A stretch of 64,000 nucleotides of DNA from Roseovarius lutimaris (GCF_900115165.1 NZ_FOVP01000002.1:1-64000), one strand, 5' to 3'; positions 54,288 through 64,000 are shown, counted from the first letter of the stretch. Program-made: numbers and translations. Notes: generated from the sequence alone by a model not told the origin.

Positions 54288-56142
54288 TTTTGACGTCATT
54301 GTAATCGGCGGAGGTCACGCCGGGGCGGATGCTGCACATGCTGCGGCACGAATGGGTGCGCGCACTGCCCTCGTTACCCTGACCGGGGCAAGCATTGGCG
54401 TGATGTCATGTAATCCGGCAATTGGTGGTTTGGGGAAAGGCCATCTTGTTCGTGAGATCGACGCGCTTGACGGTGTTATGGGGCGGGTTGCCGATAAGGC
54501 CGGTATTCAATTTCGCCTTTTGAACCGACGCAAGGGCCCGGCGGTTCAAGGCCCGCGGGCACAGGCGGATCGTAAAATTTATCGAGAAGAAATGCAGGCA
54601 GAGATCGCCGCGCAGCCAAATCTCGACGTGATCGAGGGCGAAGCCTCTGATTTTATCCTCAAGGATGGTCGGGTCGGCGGTGTCGTCTTGGCAGATGGAA
54701 GTGAGATTACTGCCGCTGCTGTTGTTCTTACGACCGGCACATTCTTGCGCGGTGTGATCCATATCGGTGATGTGTCCCGTCCAGGCGGGCGTATGGGCGA
54801 TCGACCTTCGATAAAGCTTGCAGAACGGATTGACTCATTCAACTTGCCGCTTGGTCGCCTGAAAACGGGCACCCCGCCGCGTCTGAACGGCAAGACAATC
54901 GCCTGGGATCGGCTTGAGGCACAACCCGGTGACGATGATCCTGTGATGTTTTCCTTCCTCTCCAAGCACCCGCCCGCGCGGCAGGTTTCTTGTGGAATCA
55001 CATATACAAACGAAAAGACCCACGACATCATTCGCGAGAATCTTGAGCGCTCTGCCATGTACGGGGGCCATATTGACGGTATCGGCCCGCGCTACTGCCC
55101 GTCGATTGAAGATAAAATCGTTCGATTTGCCGATAAGACATCGCATCAGATTTTTCTGGAGCCGGAAAGTCTCTCGGATGATGTCGTCTATCCCAATGGG
55201 ATTTCCACCTCCCTGCCCGAGGATGTTCAGACCGAGTATGTCCGATCGATCGTTGGGCTTGAAAAGGCCGAAATTCTTCAGCCTGGCTATGCGATTGAGT
55301 ATGACTATGTTGATCCGCGCGCTTTGGATGGCACTTTATCGGTCAAGGATGTCCCTGGTCTCTACCTTGCGGGTCAGATCAACGGCACAACCGGCTATGA
55401 AGAGGCAGCGGCGCAGGGTCTTGTTGCCGGTATAAATGCCGCGCTGTCTGTTCGCGGCGGGGAACCAGCGATCTTTAGCCGGACAAATAGTTATATCGGT
55501 GTGATGGTTGATGATCTGACCACGCGTGGGGTAAGCGAGCCTTATCGTATGTTTACCTCACGTGCAGAATTTCGGTTGTCCCTGCGCGCGGATAACGCAG
55601 ATCAACGTCTTTCACCGCTGGGTCTTGCGTTGGGATGTGTCGGGGATAATCGTAAGGCGGTGTTTGAGGATAAGATGGCACGGCTTTCCAGCGGCCGGGA
55701 AATGCTCGAATCGAAAACATTTTCGCCACGCGAGCTTGCTGCGGCTGGCCTTAAAGTCTCACAGGACGGGGCTCGCCGGAGTGGCTTTCAAATACTCGCT
55801 TATCCAGATGTCGGGTTCATAGACCTTTTGCGAATAGATGACAGCATCTCGGCCATCGACCCCGAATGTCGCGCGCAGCTTGAAAAGGACGCGCTGTATT
55901 CCAATTATATCGAGCGTCAGACCCGAGATGTGGAAATGATGAAGCGGGACGAAGCTCAGATCATTCCTGTAGGTTTTTCATTTTCGGATATCGATGGCCT
56001 TTCAAATGAGCTCAAGCATAAATTGAATGCCTCTCGTCCAGGAAGCCTTGCCCAAGCAGCCCGGATTGATGGAATGACGCCTGTAGCTTTAACGCTCATT
56101 CTTGCCAGGCTACGGCACGCGCGCCGCGATCAATCCGCATGA
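54280..56142 (+). CDS. mnmG: tRNA uridine-5-carboxymethylaminomethyl synthesis enzyme MnmG (GidA)
   Basis: The product of about 620 residues is the FAD enzyme of the MnmEG complex, with the dinucleotide motif [21 protein letters not shown], the [22 protein letters not shown] segment and [10 protein letters not shown]. Two GTG starts exist at 54271 and 54280. The ribosome-binding site AAGGAG ends at 54271, overlapping the first GTG, so the second (54280, eight bases after it) is the more likely start; the three extra codons would come from the parS sequence. The gene overlaps rsmG by four bases. Confidence 0.95.
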   Translation: MKHFDVIVIGGGHAGADAAHAAARMGARTALVTLTGASIGVMSCNPAIGGLGKGHLVREIDALDGVMGRVADKAGIQFRLLNRRKGPAVQGPRAQADRKIYREEMQAEIAAQPNLDVIEGEASDFILKDGRVGGVVLADGSEITAAAVVLTTGTFLRGVIHIGDVSRPGGRMGDRPSIKLAERIDSFNLPLGRLKTGTPPRLNGKTIAWDRLEAQPGDDDPVMFSFLSKHPPARQVSCGITYTNEKTHDIIRENLERSAMYGGHIDGIGPRYCPSIEDKIVRFADKTSHQIFLEPESLSDDVVYPNGISTSLPEDVQTEYVRSIVGLEKAEILQPGYAIEYDYVDPRALDGTLSVKDVPGLYLAGQINGTTGYEEAAAQGLVAGINAALSVRGGEPAIFSRTNSYIGVMVDDLTTRGVSEPYRMFTSRAEFRLSLRADNADQRLSPLGLALGCVGDNRKAVFEDKMARLSSGREMLESKTFSPRELAAAGLKVSQDGARRSGFQILAYPDVGFIDLLRIDDSISAIDPECRAQLEKDALYSNYIERQTRDVEMMKRDEAQIIPVGFSFSDIDGLSNELKHKLNASRPGSLAQAARIDGMTPVALTLILARLRHARRDQSA

Positions 56143-56744
56143 GCGTGACACTGGATGTTTCACGTGAAACAAAGGCCAGGCTGGAAATCTATGCCGACCT
56201 GCTACGAAAATGGAATCCAAAGATAAATCTCGTGTCAAAGAACACAATCGATGACCTTTGGAACCGCCATTTCGTCGATTCTGCTCAGATATATTCTCTT
56301 GCGCCTCACCCTGTGAAGCACTGGGCTGATCTTGGATCAGGGGGCGGCTTTCCGGGGTTGGTCATCGCGATCATGGGCGCGGAACGGAAGTCACCCAAGA
56401 AAACCACGCTTGTCGAAAGTGATTCCCGCAAATGCGCCTTTCTGCGCACGGTCATTCGCGAAACTGGCGCCTTTGCAACGGTTGTGAATGAGCGGATCGA
56501 AGTATTGCCGGAATTGAGTGCAGACATAATCTCGGCCCGCGCGCTAGGGAGCCTGGACCTGCTTTTGTCCTTCGCTGAACGCCATTTGGCCAACAATGGC
56601 ACGGCTATTTTTCCAAAGGGCGCAAATTGGGAAAAAGAGCTGGCAGATGCGCGATCTAAGTGGAATTTCGATTACCAGCTTGCTAAAAGTAAAACCGAAA
56701 CCGGTCCCGTCATTATGAAGATAACAGGAGTTGCCCGTGTCTGA
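56139..56744 (+). CDS. rsmG: 16S rRNA G527 methyltransferase RsmG (GidB)
   Basis: The 201-residue SAM-dependent enzyme methylates N7 of G527 in 16S rRNA. Family features are [30 protein letters not shown] and the cofactor loop [17 protein letters not shown]. Codons 6-11 (DVSRET) are encoded by a second parS palindrome. The start overlaps the mnmG stop and its end overlaps the parA start, so mnmG-rsmG-parA-parB form one dense unit. Confidence 0.95.
   Translation: MSVTLDVSRETKARLEIYADLLRKWNPKINLVSKNTIDDLWNRHFVDSAQIYSLAPHPVKHWADLGSGGGFPGLVIAIMGAERKSPKKTTLVESDSRKCAFLRTVIRETGAFATVVNERIEVLPELSADIISARALGSLDLLLSFAERHLANNGTAIFPKGANWEKELADARSKWNFDYQLAKSKTETGPVIMKITGVARV
56156..56171. other. parS centromere site 2
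   Basis: A second perfect copy of TGTTTCACGTGAAACA lies in the first codons of rsmG, 1,884 bases from the copy at mnmG and about 580 bases upstream of parA. Confidence 0.93.
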
Positions 56745-57546
56745 TCCAACCCGACCACGCGGACCAAAGATCATCGCGATTGCCAATCAAAAGGGCGGCG
56801 TCGGCAAAACCACGACCACCATCAACCTTGGTGCGGCGCTTGCCGAGGCTGGCGCGCGAGTTTTGATTGTTGATCTTGATCCCCAGGGGAATGCGTCAAC
56901 CGGACTAGGAATAGAAGCAGATGCTCGGGAATACACAACATATGACTTTCTGCTTGATGAAATTAGTCTTGGCGAGGTGATTCAAGCGACGGCAGATGAA
57001 AACCTCATGATCATTCCGGCGACGGTTGATCTTTCGTCCGCCGATATCGAGCTTATCTCGAACGAAAAGCGAAGCTTTCTTTTGCATGATGCGCTGCGAC
57101 AGCATGCCATTGACGCCTATGCGCTTGATTATGTGCTGATTGATTGTCCGCCCTCACTTAACCTGCTGACGGTCAATGCCATGGTTGCGGCACATTCAGT
57201 TCTTGTCCCCTTGCAGAGTGAGTTTTTCGCACTTGAAGGTTTGTCGCAACTGATGCTGACAATCCGTGAGGTCCGCCAGACGGCTAATTCAAACCTTCGG
57301 ATCGAGGGGGTTGTTCTGACGATGTTTGATGCCCGGAACAATCTTTCTTCGCAAGTAGAGCTGGACGCGCGTGAAAACCTCGGCGATCTGGTGTTTCAAA
57401 CGCGCATTCCCCGGAACGTCCGGGTGAGTGAGGCGCCATCTTATGCAATCTCTGTGCTGAGCTATGATTCAAATTCAAAGGGTGCGCAAGCCTATCGCGA
57501 TCTTGCGCAGGAACTGATGCAAAACAACGCGCGCGCCGCCGCCTGA
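56737..57546 (+). CDS. parA: Chromosome partitioning ATPase ParA
   Basis: The GTG at 56737, six bases after AGGAG, gives 269 residues. The deviant Walker A is NQKGGVGKTTTTINL, with Walker A' in LIVDLDPQGNASTGLG and Walker B in VLIDCPPSLNLLT. ParA forms the gradient that moves ParB-parS complexes after replication. A TTG two codons upstream is less likely. It overlaps rsmG by eight bases and is 19 bases before parB. Confidence 0.96.
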   Translation: MSDPTRPRGPKIIAIANQKGGVGKTTTTINLGAALAEAGARVLIVDLDPQGNASTGLGIEADAREYTTYDFLLDEISLGEVIQATADENLMIIPATVDLSSADIELISNEKRSFLLHDALRQHAIDAYALDYVLIDCPPSLNLLTVNAMVAAHSVLVPLQSEFFALEGLSQLMLTIREVRQTANSNLRIEGVVLTMFDARNNLSSQVELDARENLGDLVFQTRIPRNVRVSEAPSYAISVLSYDSNSKGAQAYRDLAQELMQNNARAAA

Positions 57547-57565
57547 ACCGAAAAGGAAAACAGAT

Positions 57566-58471
57566 ATGGCCAGCAAGAAAACACAGCAGCGCGGCCTTGG
57601 GCGCGGCCTTTCGGCGCTTATGGCGGATGTCGGCGACGATGCTCGCGCCACTGCGGGCGATGGCGCAAAACACCCCGATCTTATGGTTCCTGTCGAAAAG
57701 GTTCAGCCCAACCCCGATCAGCCGCGCCGCAGTTTCGATCAGGAGCTCTTGCAGGATCTGGCCAATTCTATCGCGGAAAAAGGGGTAATTCAGCCGCTGA
57801 TCGTGCGGATGAACCCGCGTCGTGAGGGTGAGTATGAAATTGTCGCTGGTGAGCGTCGATGGCGTGCTGCTCAGATGGCCAAGCTTCATGAAATTCCGGT
57901 CCTTGTCCGCGAGTTCAATGACACAGAGGTGCTGGAAGTCGCGATTATCGAGAATATCCAGCGGGCCGATCTTAACCCGGTTGAAGAGGCGACCGGGTAT
58001 AACCAGCTTATGCACAAATTTGGGCATACCCAGGAAAAACTGGCCGAAGTTCTGGGAAAAAGCCGGAGTCATATCGCAAACTGCGTGCGCCTTTTAAACC
58101 TGCCGGAAGAGGTTTTGATCTTTCTGCGGGAAGGAAAGCTTTCGTCCGGGCATGCACGTGCGCTGATCACGGCAGAGGATCCCGCCAGTTTGGCGCGTCA
58201 GGTCATCAAAAAGAACCTGTCAGTGCGTGAGACCGAGAAATTGGCTAAAACCGCTGTAGGAAATATTTTCAATGAAAGTGGCACAACGGCCAAACCGCGA
58301 AGACCCGCAGCGAAGGATGCCGATACGATGGCGTTGGAGGGCGACCTTGCGGCCAACCTTGGTATGAAAGTGACGATTAACCACGCATCAGGACAGGAAA
58401 ACGGTCAGATCACCATTAGCTATGACACGTTGGATCAGTTGGATAAGCTATGTGGACTTTTGAGCAGTTAA
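57566..58471 (+). CDS. parB: Chromosome partitioning protein ParB
   Basis: The 301-residue protein has the ParA-interacting basic N-terminus (QQRGLGRGLSALMADV), the CTP-binding motifs NPDQPRRSFDQELL and GERRWRAAQMAKL, the ENIQRADLNPVEEA segment, a helix-turn-helix (LAEVLGKSRSHIANCVRLLNLP) and a C-terminal dimer domain. It would bind the two parS sites upstream in the same gene block. AAAAGGAAAA precedes the ATG. It is convergent with hemW with six bases between the stops. Confidence 0.96.
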   Translation: MASKKTQQRGLGRGLSALMADVGDDARATAGDGAKHPDLMVPVEKVQPNPDQPRRSFDQELLQDLANSIAEKGVIQPLIVRMNPRREGEYEIVAGERRWRAAQMAKLHEIPVLVREFNDTEVLEVAIIENIQRADLNPVEEATGYNQLMHKFGHTQEKLAEVLGKSRSHIANCVRLLNLPEEVLIFLREGKLSSGHARALITAEDPASLARQVIKKNLSVRETEKLAKTAVGNIFNESGTTAKPRRPAAKDADTMALEGDLAANLGMKVTINHASGQENGQITISYDTLDQLDKLCGLLSS

Positions 58472-58477
58472 ACGGCT

Positions 58478-59635
58478 CTAATCCGGCAGAAGATCGCGAA
58501 TTACGGCGTTTAGAACAGCCCGCCCCCGCCGCGTCGCACAGAGACGCGCGCCGCGATATTCAACCATGCCGATCTCTTCAAGATGCGTGATCGCGTTGGT
58601 GTTTAGCGGCGCGCCGGAAAGGGCGGTAAAGCGGGCGGGATCAATGCCACCCGATATCCGTAATCCCATCAAAAGATATTCTGTCGCCTGATCCGGGCCG
58701 CTTAGCGGCAGGGCGCGCTTTTCTGGATTGACCCGTTCGGTAGAGATAAGCCAACGTTCGGGTGACGAGAACGCCTCGGTGGCAAAGCGCTGCCCGTTGC
58801 GGGTGATGCGCCCATGTGCGCCGGGGCCGATCCCAACGTAATCGCCATAGCGCCAGTAAATCATATTGTGTCGGGATTCCGATCCAGGCCGCGCGTGGTT
58901 CGACACCTCATAGGCGCCAAGACCCGCCGTATCACAAATCTCCTGGGTCGCCTGATACATGTCGGCGGCAAGATCATCTTCCGGAAGACCGCGAAGGCGA
59001 CCGGCGGCATAGCGATCGCCAAAGGCGGTTCCCTGTTCGATTGTCAGCTGATAAAGCGAGAGGTGATCAATCGCCATGGCAAGGGCTTCGCCCAGCTCTG
59101 AGCGCCAATCATCAAGGGTTTGATCCTGGCGCGCGTAAATCAGGTCGAAACTTACTCTGCCGAAGGTTTCTCTTGCAATATCAAACGCTTGTTTGGCCTC
59201 CGCGACGGAATGAATGCGACCAAGACGTTTGAGATCACGATCATTGAGCGCCTGAACGCCCATTGAAATGCGCGACACACCGCCCTGGGAAAAGGCGCGA
59301 AACTTGCCCGCCTCGACAGATCCGGGATTGGCCTCGAGGGTAACTTCCAGATCGTTGGCGGCAGGCCATGTACGACGAACCCGGTCTAGGATCGCCGCGA
59401 CAACGTCGGGGTTCATCAAGCTTGGCGTGCCACCCCCGAAAAACACGCTATTCAACACACGACCAGAGAGCATCTCTCCGTAACGGTCGATTTCAGACAG
59501 ATAAGCGCGCAGCCAGCGGGATTGATCAATGTCACGCGCAACATGGCTGTTGAAATCGCAATAGGGGCATTTGGCCTGACAGAACGGCCAATGGATATAG
59601 AGGCCGAACCCCCCTGCTTGCCAATCCTCAGCCAA
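58478..59635 (-). CDS. hemW: Radical SAM family heme chaperone HemW
   Basis: The 385-residue protein has the radical SAM cluster motif in WPFCQAKCPYCDF (C19, C23, C26), followed by FFGGGTPSLM and VTLEANPGSVE. It belongs to the HemW branch, which inserts heme into respiratory proteins, and lacks the N-terminal extension of true HemN coproporphyrinogen dehydrogenases. It overlaps rdgB by eight bases. The rph-rdgB-hemW order on the minus strand is common in alphaproteobacteria. Confidence 0.93.
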   Translation of the reverse strand: MAEDWQAGGFGLYIHWPFCQAKCPYCDFNSHVARDIDQSRWLRAYLSEIDRYGEMLSGRVLNSVFFGGGTPSLMNPDVVAAILDRVRRTWPAANDLEVTLEANPGSVEAGKFRAFSQGGVSRISMGVQALNDRDLKRLGRIHSVAEAKQAFDIARETFGRVSFDLIYARQDQTLDDWRSELGEALAMAIDHLSLYQLTIEQGTAFGDRYAAGRLRGLPEDDLAADMYQATQEICDTAGLGAYEVSNHARPGSESRHNMIYWRYGDYVGIGPGAHGRITRNGQRFATEAFSSPERWLISTERVNPEKRALPLSGPDQATEYLLMGLRISGGIDPARFTALSGAPLNTNAITHLEEIGMVEYRGARLCATRRGRAVLNAVIRDLLPD

Positions 59636-60236
59636 AACAGCGCTTTACCAGTTTGTTGAACGCATCGGCGCGGTGGCTGATGCGGTTCTTTTCCCAGCGA
59701 TCCATTTCACCAAAGGTAATCTCATAGCCGACAGGCTGGAAGATCGGGTCATAGCCGTGGCCCTCACGCCCGCGCATCGGCCAAACCACCCACCCTTCGA
59801 CAGTGCCGGCAAAAACCTCGTCATGCCCGTCGGGCCAGGCGAGCACCAGGGTACAGCAAAACCGCGCGGTCCAGGGCTGCGCAGTCCCGCTTTGGACAAG
59901 TTTGTCATGGGTTTTGGACATCGCCATGACAAAATCTCGGCCCGTCTCTGTTTCGGCCCAATCGGCGGTATAAACGCCAGGCGCGCCGTTCAGCGCATCG
60001 ATTTCAATCCCGCTGTCATCGGATAGGGCGGGCAGGCCGGTTGCCTTGGCCGCTGCATGCGCCTTGATGCGCGCATTGCCGACAAAGGTCGTTTCGGTTT
60101 CGTCGGGTTCGCCAAGCCCTTTATCGGCGGCGCCGACAACGCGGACACCATAAGGGGCAAGCAGATTGCTGATCTCTTCAAGCTTGCCCGCATTATGGGT
60201 GGCCACCAATAGGGTGTCCTCGGTAAATTTACGCAC
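59628..60236 (-). CDS. rdgB: XTP/dITP pyrophosphatase RdgB
   Basis: Starting at the GTG at 60236 ([22 protein letters not shown]) the product has 202 residues; GAGG lies about six bases before it. The longer frame upstream overlaps rph without similarity. The family motifs are [36 protein letters not shown] and the C-terminal [11 protein letters not shown] then [10 protein letters not shown]. It removes deaminated purine nucleotides from the pool. It overlaps rph by eight bases. Confidence 0.94.
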   Translation of the reverse strand: MRKFTEDTLLVATHNAGKLEEISNLLAPYGVRVVGAADKGLGEPDETETTFVGNARIKAHAAAKATGLPALSDDSGIEIDALNGAPGVYTADWAETETGRDFVMAMSKTHDKLVQSGTAQPWTARFCCTLVLAWPDGHDEVFAGTVEGWVVWPMRGREGHGYDPIFQPVGYEITFGEMDRWEKNRISHRADAFNKLVKRCFG

Positions 60237-60945
60237 CTGTCGCCTCAAGCTGTTTTGCGACAAGCGCGTCAACGCCTTTCTCAGCCAGATCAAGAAGGGT
60301 GTTCATCTGATCGCGGCTATAGGTAGAGCCTTCGGCGCTCATCTGCACCTCGATCAACTTTTTGGTGCTGGTCATGATGAAATTGCCATCAACGCCGGCA
60401 TCGCTATCTTCGGGGTAATCAAGATCAAGCACCGGCTGGCCCGCATAGATGCCGCAGGATACCGCGGCAACCGGATCAATCAGCGGATCGCTTACAACAT
60501 CGCCAGCCTTCATCAGTTTTTGCACGGCAAGGCGAAGCGCGACCCATCCGCCGGTGATCGAGGCACAGCGCGTGCCGCCATCGGCCTGAATGACATCGCA
60601 ATCGACGGTGATCTGACGTTCGCCAAGGGCGACACGATCAACCCCGGCGCGCAAGGAGCGGCCAATCAGGCGCTGAATTTCAACGGTACGCCCGCCTTGT
60701 TTGCCCGCCGTCGCCTCGCGGCGCATCCGGCTATTGGTCGAGCGCGGAAGCATGCCGTATTCGGCGGTCACCCAACCAAGGCCGCTGCCCTTGATAAACG
60801 GCGGCACGCGATCCTCGATGGTGGCGGTGCACAGAACATGGGTATCGCCCATTTTGATCAGGCAAGAGCCCTCGGCGTGCTTCAAAACCGCGGTTTCGAT
60901 TGAAACTGGCCGCAATTCGCTTAAATCTCTACCTGACGGTCGCAT
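60229..60945 (-). CDS. rph: Ribonuclease PH
   Basis: The 238-residue phosphorolytic exoribonuclease trims tRNA 3' ends. The ATG at 60945 after AAAGGGA gives the standard start [17 protein letters not shown]; the open frame continues far upstream but has no similarity. Characteristic segments are [43 protein letters not shown] and [19 protein letters not shown]. It is divergent from hrcA with 117 bases between starts. Confidence 0.96.
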   Translation of the reverse strand: MRPSGRDLSELRPVSIETAVLKHAEGSCLIKMGDTHVLCTATIEDRVPPFIKGSGLGWVTAEYGMLPRSTNSRMRREATAGKQGGRTVEIQRLIGRSLRAGVDRVALGERQITVDCDVIQADGGTRCASITGGWVALRLAVQKLMKAGDVVSDPLIDPVAAVSCGIYAGQPVLDLDYPEDSDAGVDGNFIMTSTKKLIEVQMSAEGSTYSRDQMNTLLDLAEKGVDALVAKQLEATGA

Positions 60946-61062
60946 GATATTTCCCTTTCGCTGTTGGGCGGGGGATACAGGTGAAGTACCTGCAATGGCA
61001 AGCCCGATTGACCTTTGGCGCAACCCGTCCTTAATGGCAGACCTATGAGGAAACCCAGTTAG

Positions 61063-62127
61063 ATGAATACCCCAAGACAGGCCCTTGACCAGATGAACGA
61101 CCGGTCGCGCGAAGTATTCCGTCGCGTGGTCGAAAGCTATCTTGCCAATGGTGATCCTGTGGGGTCGCGTACCCTGACGCGTGATTTTAGCGAAAAGGTA
61201 AGTGCGGCAACGATCCGTAACGTGATGCAGGATCTGGAATATCTTGGCCTTCTGGACAGCCCCCACATTAGCGCCGGGCGCGTGCCGACGCAGGAAGGGT
61301 TGCGAATGTTTGTCGATGGCTTGCTTGAGGTGGGTGATCTTGAGGCAACGGATCGCAAGATGATTGACGATACCGTCGCCACGAACTCTCAGGATGTTGG
61401 CGGCATACTTGATCGTATCGGCTCTGCCCTGTCGGGGGTGACGCGGGGGGCGTCTCTGGTTCTGACGCCGAAACACGAGGCGCCGATCAAGCACATCGAA
61501 TTCGTCAGCCTTGGGCATGACCGCGCGCTTGTGGTTCTGGTGTTTTCCGACGGTCATGTGGAAAACCGCATTTTCAATCCGCCCCCCGGTCAAACGCCAA
61601 GTTCGATGCGTGAAGCGGCGAATTTTCTGAATTCGTTGATCGAGGGCAAAACCCTGTCGGATCTTCAGACCGTGATCGCCAAACAGATCACCGCGCGGCG
61701 CCAGGAGATTGATCAGCTTTCCCATGCCATGGTCGAAAGTGGCCTTGCGGTGTGGGAAGGCGAAGGCGACACCTATGAGCGGTTGATCGTGCGCGGCCGG
61801 GCGAATCTTTTGAATTCAGGCGCGGAACAGGTTGATCTTGACCGCATCCGAACCCTGTTTGACGATCTTGAACGCAAACGTGACATCGCCGAATTCCTCG
61901 AACTTGCCGACGAAGGGGCAGGTGTGCGCATTTTTATTGGCTCTGAGAACAAACTTTTTTCACTTTCGGGTTCCTCTTTGGTTGTCTCTCCATATATGAA
62001 CGCTGACCGTAAGATCATTGGCGCGGTTGGTGTCATTGGCCCGACGCGCCTGAACTATGGGCGGATTGTGCCGATCGTCGATTACACGGCGCAACTGGTT
62101 GGCAAACTGATCTCGGACCGGAGTTAG
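61063..62127 (+). CDS. hrcA: Heat-inducible transcription repressor HrcA
   Basis: The 354-residue protein has the winged-helix N-terminus ([65 protein letters not shown]) and the GAF-like and dimerisation parts typical of HrcA. It represses groESL through CIRCE elements in related bacteria. No CIRCE repeat is seen in its own upstream region; TTGACC at 61008-61013 with TTAATG at 61031-61036 is a weak promoter candidate. grpE follows after nine bases. Confidence 0.95.
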   Translation: MNTPRQALDQMNDRSREVFRRVVESYLANGDPVGSRTLTRDFSEKVSAATIRNVMQDLEYLGLLDSPHISAGRVPTQEGLRMFVDGLLEVGDLEATDRKMIDDTVATNSQDVGGILDRIGSALSGVTRGASLVLTPKHEAPIKHIEFVSLGHDRALVVLVFSDGHVENRIFNPPPGQTPSSMREAANFLNSLIEGKTLSDLQTVIAKQITARRQEIDQLSHAMVESGLAVWEGEGDTYERLIVRGRANLLNSGAEQVDLDRIRTLFDDLERKRDIAEFLELADEGAGVRIFIGSENKLFSLSGSSLVVSPYMNADRKIIGAVGVIGPTRLNYGRIVPIVDYTAQLVGKLISDRS

Positions 62128-62136
62128 AGGTATAAA

Positions 62137-62700
62137 ATGGCAGAGCCGAACAACGAAAGCTTTCTCGACGATATCGAGGAAGCAGCCGCAGAAGAGAACG
62201 AACAGAACGAGGCAGAGATTTCTGACGAAGAGTTGGAGCTTGATACCCTGCGCGCAGAGCGTGACGCCTATCAGGACAAGTTCATGCGCGCGCTTGCGGA
62301 CGCCGAAAATGCGCGCAAGCGATCAGAGAAGGATCGGCGCGAGGCCGAGAATTACGGCGGTTCCAAACTGGCCCGCGACATGTTGCCGGTATATGATAAC
62401 CTCAAGCGCGCTCTTGAAACCCTGACCGATGAACAGCGTCAGGCCTCGGCCGCGGTGTTTGAGGGAATCGAGCTTACGCTGCGCGAGCTTACAAACGTCT
62501 TTGCCAAGCATGGCATCACCGTGATTGACCCGCAGGTCGGCGATCGGTTTGATCCGCAGCATCACGAGGCCATGTTCGAGGCCCCCCTGCCCGGCACAAA
62601 GGCTGGCGAGATCATTCAGGTGTCTGGTCAGGGCTTTATGCTGCACGACCGTATCCTGCGCCCGGCGCAGGTTGGCGTCTCGTCAAATCGCGGCGCGTAA
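62137..62700 (+). CDS. grpE: Nucleotide exchange factor GrpE
   Basis: The 187-residue protein has an acidic N-terminus, a long coiled-coil helix (DTLRAERDAYQDKFMRALADAENARKRSEKDRREAENYG) and the beta domain with DRFDPQHHEAMFEAPLPGTKAGEIIQVSGQGFMLHDRILRPAQVGVS. It releases ADP from DnaK. It is co-transcribed with hrcA, and an intrinsic terminator follows. dnaKJ are not in the window. Confidence 0.96.
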   Translation: MAEPNNESFLDDIEEAAAEENEQNEAEISDEELELDTLRAERDAYQDKFMRALADAENARKRSEKDRREAENYGGSKLARDMLPVYDNLKRALETLTDEQRQASAAVFEGIELTLRELTNVFAKHGITVIDPQVGDRFDPQHHEAMFEAPLPGTKAGEIIQVSGQGFMLHDRILRPAQVGVSSNRGA

Positions 62701-62707
62701 CATCCAG

Positions 62708-62735
62708 GGCGGGCGTTAGCCCGCCTTGGTTTTTG
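62708..62735 (+). terminator. Intrinsic terminator after grpE
   Basis: GGCGGGC (62708-62714), loop GTTA and GCCCGCC (62719-62725) are followed by TTGGTTTTT. The loop contains the complement of the mutS stop codon, so the hairpin overlaps the end of the convergent mutS gene. Confidence 0.75.
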
Positions 62736-64000
62736 TCAGTCCCTTGAGCTCATAGATCAGGTCCAGCGCCTCGCGCGGGCTAAGTGCATCTGGCAGGATA
62801 TCTGCGAGTCGCGCCTCAACCTCGGATGGGCCACTGCTTTTTGCGGGTATCGGCGGGGGCGGCATTGCGGAAAAAAGCGGCAGGTCGTCGATCAGCGCCT
62901 TTTGGCGGCTTCCGCCTTCGCGCTCACCCTTTTCCAGCGCATCAAGCACGACCCGCGCCCGCGCGACTACCGTTTCTGGCAGGCCGGCCAGCTTGGCGAC
63001 TTGCACGCCATAGCTTCGATCAGCAGCGCCGCGGCGGACCTCGTGCATGAAAATCACATCGCCATCATGTTCCTTGACGGTCACGGTGGCGTTTTCAACG
63101 CGCTCCAGCTTGTCGCTCAGATTGGTCAGCTCGTGATAATGCGTGGCGAAGAGCGCCCGACACCGGTTCACGTCATGCAGGTTTTCAAGCGTCGCCCAGG
63201 CGATGCTCAGCCCATCATAGGTCGCCGTTCCGCGCCCGATTTCATCGAGAATGACAAGTGCATGATCGTCCGCCTGATTGAGGATCGCGGCGGTTTCGAC
63301 CATTTCGACCATGAAGGTCGAGCGCCCGCGCGCCAGATCGTCCGAGGCGCCAACGCGGCTGAACAACTGGCTGACAAGACCGATATGGGCGGATTTGGCG
63401 GGCACATAGCTTCCCATTTGCGCCAAAAGTGCAATTAGCGCGTTTTGCCGAAGGAATGTCGATTTACCGGCCATGTTCGGCCCGGTCAAAAGCCAGATAT
63501 CGCTTTCGCCGCCAAGATCACAGTCATTGGCGATAAAAGGCGCGCCGTTCTGGGCGCGCAAGGCGCGTTCAACCACCGGATGACGCCCACCCTTGATGTC
63601 AAGCGCGCGGCTGGTATCGACCATCGGTCTGCACCAGTTTTCCTGCGCCGCAAGATCGGCAAGGGCGGTCGAAAGATCAATTTCCGCCAACCCGCGAGCA
63701 ACCTGTGCGATGGCGCCGGATTGCTCTAGAACTGCGGCTTTCAGGGCATCATAGAGCCGCTTTTCAATCTCAAGCGCCCGACCGCCCGCGTTCAGGATCT
63801 TGGTTTCCATCTCGCTGAGCGGCACGGTGGTAAAGCGAACCTGATTGGCGGTCGTCTGGCGGTGTTTGAAGGTCTCGTTCAGCGGCGCCGCAAGCATTCT
63901 TTCGGCGTGGGTCGAGGTGACCTCGACGAAATAACCAAGGACATTGTTGTGCTTGATCTTGAGCGACTGAATGCCGGTCAGGGCGGAATACTCTCCCTGC
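62716..64000 (-). CDS. mutS: DNA mismatch repair ATPase MutS (3' part, runs off the right edge)
   Basis: About 427 C-terminal residues are present; the frame stays open to the window edge, where it reads [19 protein letters not shown]. The ATPase domain has Walker [18 protein letters not shown], signature [14 protein letters not shown], Walker [23 protein letters not shown] and [11 protein letters not shown]. The linker to the C-terminal helix-turn-helix is Pro-rich. The mismatch-sensing N-terminal domain would lie beyond the window. It is convergent with grpE. Confidence 0.96.
   Translation of the reverse strand, partial: QGEYSALTGIQSLKIKHNNVLGYFVEVTSTHAERMLAAPLNETFKHRQTTANQVRFTTVPLSEMETKILNAGGRALEIEKRLYDALKAAVLEQSGAIAQVARGLAEIDLSTALADLAAQENWCRPMVDTSRALDIKGGRHPVVERALRAQNGAPFIANDCDLGGESDIWLLTGPNMAGKSTFLRQNALIALLAQMGSYVPAKSAHIGLVSQLFSRVGASDDLARGRSTFMVEMVETAAILNQADDHALVILDEIGRGTATYDGLSIAWATLENLHDVNRCRALFATHYHELTNLSDKLERVENATVTVKEHDGDVIFMHEVRRGAADRSYGVQVAKLAGLPETVVARARVVLDALEKGEREGGSRQKALIDDLPLFSAMPPPPIPAKSSGPSEVEARLADILPDALSPREALDLIYELKGLTKTKAG

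Noticed and set aside
60946-61725. Upstream extension of the rph frame to 498 residues
   Set aside because: The extension is antisense to hrcA and lacks similarity; the ATG at 60945 has a good ribosome-binding site and gives the normal RNase PH length.
1-64000. CRISPR array, tRNA/rRNA genes, prophage or classical defence island
   Set aside because: No regularly spaced repeats, cloverleaf-type sequences, phage structural genes or known defence genes were recognised when reading through; most of the window is conserved housekeeping.

Overview
The window looks like a piece of an alphaproteobacterial chromosome of the Rhodobacterales (Roseobacter/Rhodobacter) type. The inference rests on GC-rich codon use, the blocks nrnC-lptC-lptA-lptB-hpf-ptsN, regB/senC/regA, tsaE-amgK-murU-addB-addA, hslV-hslU, smr-mltA-tim44/fxsA/secB/dnaQ-coaE-aroE-maf and hemJ-rho-mnmE-mnmG-rsmG-parA-parB, and the parS sequence TGTTTCACGTGAAACA. 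No rRNA, tRNA, CRISPR array or prophage was recognised.

Layout. 1-2.1 kb is a graveyard of mobile DNA: an IS21-type istB, a frameshifted IS3-type transposase piece and a broken ECF sigma factor gene. 2.1-8.2 kb is a catabolic/uptake operon: a complete TRAP transporter, an amidase, a 52-residue membrane protein and a D-2-hydroxyacid dehydrogenase, preceded by a perfect 14-bp palindrome. 8.2-14.3 kb (minus strand) makes osmoregulated periplasmic glucans (TPR protein, opgC, opgG, opgH). 14.5-17.9 kb holds a DUF302 protein and a pair formed by a CoA-transferase and an unusual thiamine-diphosphate enzyme. 18.0-21.9 kb is nrnC, the lptCAB export genes, hpf and ptsN. 21.9-26.1 kb is a surface-glycan-like cluster (two glycosyltransferases and a two-domain sulfotransferase). 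26.2-30.6 kb is the RegB/SenC/RegA redox system and a PAS protein. 30.6-39.5 kb is tsaE, MurNAc-recycling genes, addBA and trxA. 39.5-44.6 kb is an M20 hydrolase, the HslVU protease, a membrane-anchored NYN nuclease and an MFS carrier.

44.5-64 kb is the origin-proximal housekeeping region. Between maf (minus) and hemJ (plus), 50.69-51.11 kb is AT-rich, carries several DnaA-box matches and is where gene orientation diverges; it is the best candidate for oriC. About 3 and 5 kb further right, two perfect 16-bp parS palindromes sit inside the first codons of mnmG and rsmG, followed by parA and parB, so origin, centromere sites and segregation proteins are all present in about 8 kb. The right end carries hemW, rdgB, rph, hrcA, grpE and the 3' part of mutS, which runs off the edge.

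The least explained items are the sulfotransferase/GT14/GT2 cluster, the TPP enzyme with a degenerate metal motif, the amidase-TRAP operon with its small membrane protein and operator-like palindrome, the three-PAS membrane protein with no output domain, and the membrane-tethered NYN nuclease. Nothing here is clearly a wholly new system; these are the places I would look.
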